DNA of 11,767 bases, taken from NCBI GenBank assembly GCA_938036545.1, contig CALHQJ010000091.1:1-11767 (forward strand), read 5' to 3'. The stretch is from an uncultured Clostridium sp. (GTDB taxonomy: Bacteria; Bacillota; Clostridia; Lachnospirales; Lachnospiraceae). Below, in pieces: positions 6,464-11,767 of the stretch. Under the pieces are notes generated by a model. The model was given only the letters and a program-made list of their open reading frames with translations, did not search any database and was not told where the DNA came from. Made by a program: the position numbers and the translations under genes. How positions within the stretch are numbered: position 1 is the stretch's first letter; every line of letters starts with the position of its first letter.

Positions 6464-8748
6464 ATTTAAAAGCAGTCAATCAGCCAATTCGCAAAAAGGA
6501 CGCTATAGCCCTTCTGACTGGCCAGCCGGTATATATGGATGATATGGTTCCAAAGGACTGCCTGATTGTGAAAGTCCTTCGGAGCCCTTATGCCAATGCT
6601 CTGGTAGAAGAAGTAAACTGTGCAAACGCTTTAAAAGTACCTGGAATCGAAGCTGTTTATACCTGGAAGGACGTGCCGGATAACCGCTTTACCATGGCCG
6701 GCCAGACCTATCCGGAGCCAAGCCCCTACGACCGGCTGATTTTGGACCGCCATGTGCGGTACGTAGGAGATCCGGTTGCAATCGTAGCCGGAGATACAGA
6801 AAAAGCAGTTGACCAGGCTTTAAAAATGATAAAAGTTCAGTACATGGTATTAGAGCCGGTGTTGGATTTCAGGACAGCAAAAGATAATCCGATTTTAGTT
6901 CACCCAGAGGAAAACTGGAAATCCCTGTGTCCTGTGGGAGCAGATAACAGACGGAATTTATGTGCCAGCGGCATCAGTGGAAGCGGAGATGTGGAAAAGG
7001 TGCTGTCCGAATGTGATGTGGTGGTAGATCGGACGTATCACACCAAGGCGTGCCAGCAGGCTATGATGGAAACATTCCGAACCTACTGTTCCATAGACCA
7101 GTACGGCCGTCTGAACGTGTTGAGTTCTACGCAGATCGTATTCCATGTACGCCGGATTCTTTCTAATGCGTTAGGCATTCCTAAATCTCAGATTCGGGTG
7201 GCAAAACCCAGAATCGGCGGTGGATTTGGAGCAAAGCAGACCGTAGTAGCAGAGGTTTTCCCTGCTTTTGTAACCTGGAAGACCGGAAAGCCGTCTAAGA
7301 TGATTTTTTCCCGTGAAGAGAGCCAGACCGCATCCAGCCCCCGCCATGAGATGGAAATCCATGTAAGAGTAGGAGCCATGAAGGACGGACGAATCCGGGC
7401 CGTTGATTTACATACTTTGTCCAATACAGGAGCCTATGGAGAACACGGCCCGACTACGGTAGGACTGTCCGGCCATAAATCCATTCCTCTTTACGGCCAG
7501 GTAGAAGCCCACAGATTTTCTTATGACGTAGTTTATACCAATGTAATGTCGGCTGGCGCCTATCGGGGATACGGAGCGACCCAGGGCATTTTTGCCATGG
7601 AGTCGGCAGTCAATGAACTGGCGGCCAGACTGGCCATAGATCCGGTCAGACTAAGAGAAATGAATATGGTACAAGAAGGCCAGGTAATGCCTGCTTACTA
7701 TAATGAGACGGCTACCAGCTGCGCGTTAAACCGCTGTATGAATCGGGCCAAGGAGATGATTGGCTGGGATGAGAAATATCCCTGCCGGGACATGGGCAAT
7801 GGAAAAGTCCGCAGCGTAGGCGTTGCCATGGCCATGCAGGGATCCGGTATTTCCGGTGTAGACGTAGGTTCTGCTACCATAAAGATGAATGAAGAGGGAT
7901 ATTATACCCTGTCTATCGGCGCAGCAGATATGGGAACTGGCTGCGATACCATTCTGGCCCAGATGGCGGCAGAGTGTATGGAATGTTCTGTAGATAATGT
8001 TGCAGTATTAGGAGCAGATACAGATTCTTCTCCTTATGATTCCGGATCTTATGCCTCCAGTACTACCTATGTAACCGGAAAAGCAGTAGAAAAGGCCTGT
8101 CTGAAATTAAAGAATCAGATAAAGGCCATCGGCGCAGAGCTGTTGGAGTCCTCAGCAGAGGAAGTGGAATTTGACGGAGACGGAGTATTCCGCATGGCCG
8201 ACGGCAAACGGGTATCCCTGCAGGAAATCGGAACTAAGGGAATGTGCGGCAATACCCAGGCCCTGACTGTAACAGAAAGCAACAGCTTCCCATATTCTCC
8301 GCCGCCATTTATGGCAGGCATGGTGGAAATCGAGCTGGATAAGGAAACCGGCCATATCGACATTCTGGATTATGTGGCGGCAGTAGACTGTGGAACGGTA
8401 GTCAATCCCAATTTAGCCAGAGTTCAGACAGAGGGTGGAATTGCTCAGGGAATTGGCATGGCTCTTTATGAGAATGTACAGTACAATGACAGAGGACATT
8501 TGTATGAAAATTCTCTGATGCAGTATAAGATTCCCACCAGGCAGGATACCGGAAAGATTCGGGTGGAATTTGAAAGCAGTTATGAGCCTTCCGGCCCATT
8601 TGGAGCAAAATCCATTGGAGAGATTGTTATCAATACGCCGGCGCCTGCCCTGGCTCATGCAGTTTACAATGCCACTGGAAAGTGGTTTCGGGAACTTCCC
8701 ATTACTCCGGAAAAGATTATAATGGAAGATGCAGACGGAAATATGTAG
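6460..8748 (+). CDS. Xanthine dehydrogenase-family molybdopterin-binding (catalytic) subunit
   Basis: This large subunit hydroxylates a purine or other heteroaromatic substrate at the molybdenum cofactor; it has 762 residues. An N-terminal Ald_Xan_dh_C domain (about 15-130) is followed by molybdopterin-binding domains. Visible motifs are STQIVF (223-228), GGGFGAKQ (253-260), GAYRGYGATQ (366-375) with Arg369 at the substrate-binding arginine position, and GPFGAKSIGE (712-721) with Glu721 as the catalytic base. Residue 260 is Gln where bovine xanthine oxidase has Glu802; as I recall, E. coli XdhA-type enzymes also have Gln. Xanthine or hypoxanthine is therefore likely but not proved. GGAGGG at 6448-6453 fixes the start at 6460 rather than the in-frame ATG at 6439. 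Confidence 0.9.
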   Translation: MNLKAVNQPIRKKDAIALLTGQPVYMDDMVPKDCLIVKVLRSPYANALVEEVNCANALKVPGIEAVYTWKDVPDNRFTMAGQTYPEPSPYDRLILDRHVRYVGDPVAIVAGDTEKAVDQALKMIKVQYMVLEPVLDFRTAKDNPILVHPEENWKSLCPVGADNRRNLCASGISGSGDVEKVLSECDVVVDRTYHTKACQQAMMETFRTYCSIDQYGRLNVLSSTQIVFHVRRILSNALGIPKSQIRVAKPRIGGGFGAKQTVVAEVFPAFVTWKTGKPSKMIFSREESQTASSPRHEMEIHVRVGAMKDGRIRAVDLHTLSNTGAYGEHGPTTVGLSGHKSIPLYGQVEAHRFSYDVVYTNVMSAGAYRGYGATQGIFAMESAVNELAARLAIDPVRLREMNMVQEGQVMPAYYNETATSCALNRCMNRAKEMIGWDEKYPCRDMGNGKVRSVGVAMAMQGSGISGVDVGSATIKMNEEGYYTLSIGAADMGTGCDTILAQMAAECMECSVDNVAVLGADTDSSPYDSGSYASSTTYVTGKAVEKACLKLKNQIKAIGAELLESSAEEVEFDGDGVFRMADGKRVSLQEIGTKGMCGNTQALTVTESNSFPYSPPPFMAGMVEIELDKETGHIDILDYVAAVDCGTVVNPNLARVQTEGGIAQGIGMALYENVQYNDRGHLYENSLMQYKIPTRQDTGKIRVEFESSYEPSGPFGAKSIGEIVINTPAPALAHAVYNATGKWFRELPITPEKIIMEDADGNM

Positions 8749-8750
8749 TT

Positions 8751-9347
8751 ATGATGAATATTATTTTACTGGCGGCTGGAAACAGCCGCCGTTTTCAGGG
8801 AAAAAATAAGCTTCTTGCCATGGCTGGGACCAGGCCTTTATTTCTGCATTGCTTTGAAGCATGGAAGGAAACGGCAGAAGCAGCGGGAGATTGTCAGATC
8901 ATTGCAGTTGCCAGGGAGAAAATAATATTAGATTCAGCCAAAAGACTGGGGTTTGCAGCGGTGGAAAGTCCGGACAGCGTAAATGGGATTTCTTATTCCA
9001 TAAAAGCCGGAATCCAGGAGGTGTTAAAAAATAAATCAGAAGGTTTGAAACCGGAAGACCGTCTGATTTTTTCCGTTTCCGATCAGCCGTTTTTACAGAA
9101 GGATACTTTAATCCGCTTTTTACATACAGCAAAAACAAGCCCCTATGGCTGTGTGTCCTTTCAGGGGCATATTTATAATCCGGTATCCTTTCCAGTGGAG
9201 GCAGTACCGGAGCTTCTTTCCTTAGAGGGCGATCAGGGAGGAAAAAAAGTGCTGCGGATGCATTTGGAAGAACTGACAAAAACAGAGGCCGGTTCCGAAC
9301 TGGAGATCAGGGATGTGGATGTGATCAAAGATCTGGACGGCCTATAA
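8751..9347 (+). CDS. MocA-like molybdenum cofactor nucleotidyltransferase
   Basis: This probable cytidylyltransferase adds CMP to molybdopterin to form the dinucleotide cofactor used by xanthine dehydrogenase-family enzymes. It has 198 residues. The NTP_transf_3 fold shows LAAGNSRRFQGKNKLL (7-22, nucleotide binding), NGISYSIKAGI (78-88), SDQPFL (110-115, metal-binding Asp111) and NPVSFP...LEGDQGG (143-164), all in MocA order. The usual Gly-Asp-Gln-Pro is Ser-Asp-Gln-Pro. The start is ATG 8751 or ATG 8754, just 2 or 5 nt after the large-subunit stop, with only a weak ACGGAAA upstream; translation is probably coupled. A cofactor-maturation role for the adjacent enzyme is inferred from position. 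Confidence 0.83.
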   Translation: MMNIILLAAGNSRRFQGKNKLLAMAGTRPLFLHCFEAWKETAEAAGDCQIIAVAREKIILDSAKRLGFAAVESPDSVNGISYSIKAGIQEVLKNKSEGLKPEDRLIFSVSDQPFLQKDTLIRFLHTAKTSPYGCVSFQGHIYNPVSFPVEAVPELLSLEGDQGGKKVLRMHLEELTKTEAGSELEIRDVDVIKDLDGL

Positions 9348-9362
9348 GGAGCATGTTATAAT
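9334..9362 (+). promoter_or_regulatory. Extended -10 promoter upstream of the HAD gene
   Basis: The -10 is a perfect TATAAT (9357-9362) with the TGn extension at 9354-9356. Seventeen bases upstream is TGGACG (9334-9339), four of six matches to TTGACA, inside the end of the mocA-like gene. Transcription would start near 9369, at the base of the following hairpin. Confidence 0.6.
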
Positions 9363-9367
9363 ATGAA

Positions 9368-9407
9368 TAACCGTTTAGCCGTGCGAAGATGCAAAGCTGA
9401 ATGGTTA
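9368..9407. repeat. Hairpin resembling a minimal copy of the window's structured repeat
   Basis: TAACCGTTTAGC (9368-9379) pairs over 12 positions with GCTGAATGGTTA (9396-9407), with two G-U wobbles and a 16-nt loop. Its right arm CTGAATGGTTAC matches 11 of 12 bases of CTGAATAGTTAC, the right end of the 154-bp repeat. The left arm shares TAAC-x-GTT-x-AG. It lies 20 nt after the mocA-like stop and at the predicted start of the HAD transcript. There is no T run, so it is not an ordinary terminator. Confidence 0.6.
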
Positions 9408-9443
9408 CTAATAAGATAAAAGAAGAACTACGGAGAGACAGCA

Positions 9444-10244
9444 ATGAGCAGACGAATCATTAGTTTTGATTTAGATCAGACTCTTTTAGACCATTCCTGC
9501 TTTGCAATTCCCAGGAGCGCCCTTTATGCGCTGGACAAATTGAGAGAAGAGTTTATTATTGTTTTGGGAACCGGACGGGACATGGACAACCACTACAGCA
9601 GGCAGTTTAAGGAAATTGTTAACCCTGACGCCATTATTCATTTAAACGGCACGAAAATTACAGTAGGAGAGGAACTGGTTTTTGAGCATTTAATGGATAA
9701 AAAGCTGCTGGAGCGGATATTGTCTTATGCAGAAGCCAGTGGCTATTGCATAGGAGTTACCATAGGTGATGAAGATTATTATATGAATCCGGAGCGGGTC
9801 AGGGAACTGGATATTATACGTTGGGGAAAATGTATGAGGCATTTTTCTGATCCATGGAAGCTGATGGAACAGGATATCCACACCCTTTCTTATTTAGGAA
9901 ATGAGACAGGGGCACAGGATATTGAAAAGCAGTTTCCAGAATTGAAGCTTCCCATGTTTTCCGGTAAATTAGGGGCTGACGTAGTAGAAAAAAAGGCTTC
10001 CAAAGCAGAGGGATTAAAGCGGCTCTGTAGCTATTTCGGAGTGAAAATCGAAGATGCCATTGCCATCGGAGACAGCATGAATGATTATGAAATTGTGAAA
10101 GAAGCCGGATTGGGAATTGCCATGGGAAATGCTATAGAGGAACTGAAAGCAGCGGCAGATTACGTAACTGCTGAAATTGGAGATGATGGAATTTATAAGG
10201 CATGCTGCCACTTCGGATGGATTCCGCCAATGGAATTGGACTGA
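9444..10244 (+). CDS. Cof-type HAD-superfamily phosphatase (HAD-IIB)
   Basis: This soluble phosphatase has 266 residues and acts on an unknown, probably sugar-phosphate or nucleotide-like, metabolite. Motif I is FDLDQT (8-13) with nucleophile Asp9 and acid/base Asp11; Gln12 replaces the more common Gly. Motif II is the Thr in GTGRD (42-46), motif III a Lys around 184-187 (KKASK), and motif IV GDSMND (209-214), followed by AGLGIAMGNA as usual for Cof proteins. The cap (about 80-180) is of the C2B type. GGAGAG (9432-9437) lies 6 nt upstream of the start. It has its own promoter and probably shares a transcript with the flavoprotein gene 35 nt downstream. No link to the purine genes is evident. 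Confidence 0.9.
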   Translation: MSRRIISFDLDQTLLDHSCFAIPRSALYALDKLREEFIIVLGTGRDMDNHYSRQFKEIVNPDAIIHLNGTKITVGEELVFEHLMDKKLLERILSYAEASGYCIGVTIGDEDYYMNPERVRELDIIRWGKCMRHFSDPWKLMEQDIHTLSYLGNETGAQDIEKQFPELKLPMFSGKLGADVVEKKASKAEGLKRLCSYFGVKIEDAIAIGDSMNDYEIVKEAGLGIAMGNAIEELKAAADYVTAEIGDDGIYKACCHFGWIPPMELD

Positions 10245-10279
10245 CAAGCCTGGAATAATACACAGAAAAGGGGAAACAT

Positions 10280-11710
10280 GTGGCAAAACAATACGATTTG
10301 GTTATAATCGGAGCCGGACCGGCCGGATATACGGCGGCTTTGAAAGCGGCGGAATACGGTATCTCAACCGTGGTAATTGAGGAAAAAAAGCTGGGAGGAA
10401 ATTGTGTCAACCGAGGATGTATTCCGACGAAGGCGCTTCTTTACGCATCCGGTCGTTTCAGGCAGATGCAGCAGTGTGATGAATTTGGAGTATCGGCAGA
10501 TTTTATTTCCTTTGATTTTAAGAAAATGCAGCAATATAAAAAGCGGTCGGTGCAGACGTATCGGGATGAGATTAAAAGACTGTTTGAAGAAAAAAGGATT
10601 GATTATATCGAAGGAAAGGCCATTCTTCGCCGCGGTAAAACTGTAGAAGTTTGTAATTCTGAGGGACGGGAATATTACCAGGGCAAAAATATTATCATAG
10701 CTACAGGTGCTATGGCAGATGTGCCTTCGATTCCTGGAGTAAATCTTACGGGAGTATATACCAGCAGCCGTCTTTTGGCTGCAGATACATGGAATTTTGA
10801 CCGACTGACGATCATTGGCGGCGGCGTAATCGGCGTGGAGTTTGCCACGATTTTTAATTCCCTGTGTTCCAAGGTTACCATTATTGAAAAGGGCCCTCAC
10901 TTGTTAGGTCCTATGGATGAAGTCGTGTCGAAGGCGCTGGAAAAGGCCCTGACTGATAGAGGGATTACGGTTTACTGCAATGCCCAGGTAAGCCGGATTG
11001 AGGAAAAAGATGGGCTTTGTTGTCAGGTTGAAAAGAAAGATGGGGAGCAGTTTTCCATAAAGGCAGGCCAGATTTTAATTGCCACAGGGCGTAAGCCCAA
11101 TATAGACGGGCTGTTTGGTTCAGATATTTCTTTAGAAATGAATCAGGGAAAGATTGCGGTAAATTCAGAATTTATGACCAGTGAGCCAGGAATTTATGCA
11201 GTAGGAGATGTGATTTCAGGGATTCAGCTGGCTCATGTGGCAGCGGCAGAAGCCACCTATGTGGTGGAAAAGATCGCAGGGAAACCACATGGTTTTAAGC
11301 TGGAAGTGGTTCCGGCAGGAATGTATGTCAGCCTTCCCATTGTTCCCAACTGCATTTATACCCAGCCGGAGATTGCAACGGTGGGAATTACAGAAGAAAC
11401 AGCCAAGGCCAGCGGCATGAAGGTTCGCTGCGGCCGCTATTCCATGACAGAAAACGGCAAGTCGATAATTGCTAAGGAAGAGGGCTTTATACGCTTGGTG
11501 TTTGAAGCTTATTCCAACACCATTGTAGGAGCCCAGATTGTGTGCCCAAGGGCAACGGATATGATAGGAGAGCTGGCGACGGCGATTGCCAACGGCCTGA
11601 CAGCTTCCCAGCTTTCCATGGCAATGAGGGCACATCCTACTTACAGTGAAGGAATCTCGGCGGCTATTGCAGACGCAATGCGTCAGGAACAGAAGCCGGA
11701 TTTATTATAA
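10280..11710 (+). CDS. lpd: Dihydrolipoamide dehydrogenase-family flavoprotein disulfide reductase
   Basis: This FAD- and NAD-dependent disulfide oxidoreductase has 476 residues, normal for the E3 family. The FAD site is GAGPAG (11-16), and the redox disulfide is Cys42/Cys47 in GGNCVNRGCIPTK. The NAD-binding motif is GGGVIGVE (180-187), with Glu203 at the end of the next strand favouring NAD over NADP. The second FAD motif is GIYAVGD (304-310), and the catalytic pair His452/Glu457 is in AHPTYSE. No 2-oxo acid dehydrogenase or glycine cleavage genes are in the window, so its partner is unknown. The start is GTG with AAAAGGGG upstream; an ATG two bases earlier (10278) is out of frame and stops after nine codons. 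Confidence 0.88.
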   Translation: MAKQYDLVIIGAGPAGYTAALKAAEYGISTVVIEEKKLGGNCVNRGCIPTKALLYASGRFRQMQQCDEFGVSADFISFDFKKMQQYKKRSVQTYRDEIKRLFEEKRIDYIEGKAILRRGKTVEVCNSEGREYYQGKNIIIATGAMADVPSIPGVNLTGVYTSSRLLAADTWNFDRLTIIGGGVIGVEFATIFNSLCSKVTIIEKGPHLLGPMDEVVSKALEKALTDRGITVYCNAQVSRIEEKDGLCCQVEKKDGEQFSIKAGQILIATGRKPNIDGLFGSDISLEMNQGKIAVNSEFMTSEPGIYAVGDVISGIQLAHVAAAEATYVVEKIAGKPHGFKLEVVPAGMYVSLPIVPNCIYTQPEIATVGITEETAKASGMKVRCGRYSMTENGKSIIAKEEGFIRLVFEAYSNTIVGAQIVCPRATDMIGELATAIANGLTASQLSMAMRAHPTYSEGISAAIADAMRQEQKPDLL

Positions 11711-11715
11711 AATTG

Positions 11716-11767
11716 GTAACTGTTCAGGACGGGGCATCTTCTTGTCCGGCTTTGCCGAACAAGAAGC
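11716..11767. repeat. Second copy of the structured repeat, cut by the window end
   Basis: GTAACTGTTCAGGACGGGG and the following hairpin (stem 13 positions, TTT loop) match the first 52 or so bases of the copy at 2125. Differences are one fewer G in the G run, A to G at the thirteenth base, and one G to A that mispairs in the hairpin. It begins 5 nt after the stop of the flavoprotein gene. The rest lies outside the window. Confidence 0.85.

Noticed and set aside
10364..10900. 178-codon minus-strand reading frame opposite the flavoprotein gene
   Set aside because: It overlaps the redox-active and NAD-binding regions of a clear coding gene and shows no recognisable domain.
1..11767. CRISPR array, tRNA or rRNA genes, complete insertion sequence
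   Set aside because: I found no regularly spaced direct repeats, no tRNA-like cloverleaf, no rRNA sequence and no transposase gene within the window.

Overview
The window suggests an endospore-forming, anaerobic Firmicute of the Lachnospiraceae / Clostridium XIVa type. The evidence is moderate GC, strong AGGAG-type ribosome binding sites, a spore-coat CotJC remnant and Clostridia-like protein sequences. The species cannot be fixed from the sequence alone. All intact genes lie on the + strand.

Left edge (1-706): about 250 bases look like the outer end of a Tn916-family integrative conjugative element. They hold the first codons of a minus-strand gene starting MELKFVIP (like DUF961 / Tn916 Orf23) and a clear minus-strand intrinsic terminator in its leader. 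This block abuts a 5'-truncated cotJC (manganese-catalase-family spore coat protein) near base 250, so the element probably integrated into cotJC. Bases 499-628 hold no gene I can support.

Purine / molybdoenzyme region (629-9347): a near-consensus promoter drives an NCS2 xanthine/uric acid-type permease. A 154-bp structured repeat follows its stop codon. Seven tightly packed genes come next: a lipoprotein binding protein, a FecCD-type permease and an ATPase (a BtuCD-like ABC importer), then the FAD, 2Fe-2S and molybdopterin subunits of a xanthine dehydrogenase-family hydroxylase, then a MocA-like cytidylyltransferase. Gaps are 12 nt or less and several genes overlap, including 53 nt between the ABC ATPase and the FAD subunit. 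The simplest reading is one unit that imports a purine, imports the metal oxyanion (molybdate or tungstate), builds the enzyme and matures its cofactor. The ABC substrate is inferred from context only.

Right part (9348-11767): an extended -10 promoter precedes a Cof-type HAD phosphatase, followed 35 nt later by a dihydrolipoamide dehydrogenase-family flavoprotein with a GTG start. A second copy of the structured repeat begins 5 nt after the latter's stop and is cut by the window edge. A short hairpin at 9368-9407 has the same terminal sequence as the repeat and looks like a minimal relative. All three sit just downstream of a stop codon. The repeat family and the metal importer-molybdoenzyme operon are the most interesting parts of the window.
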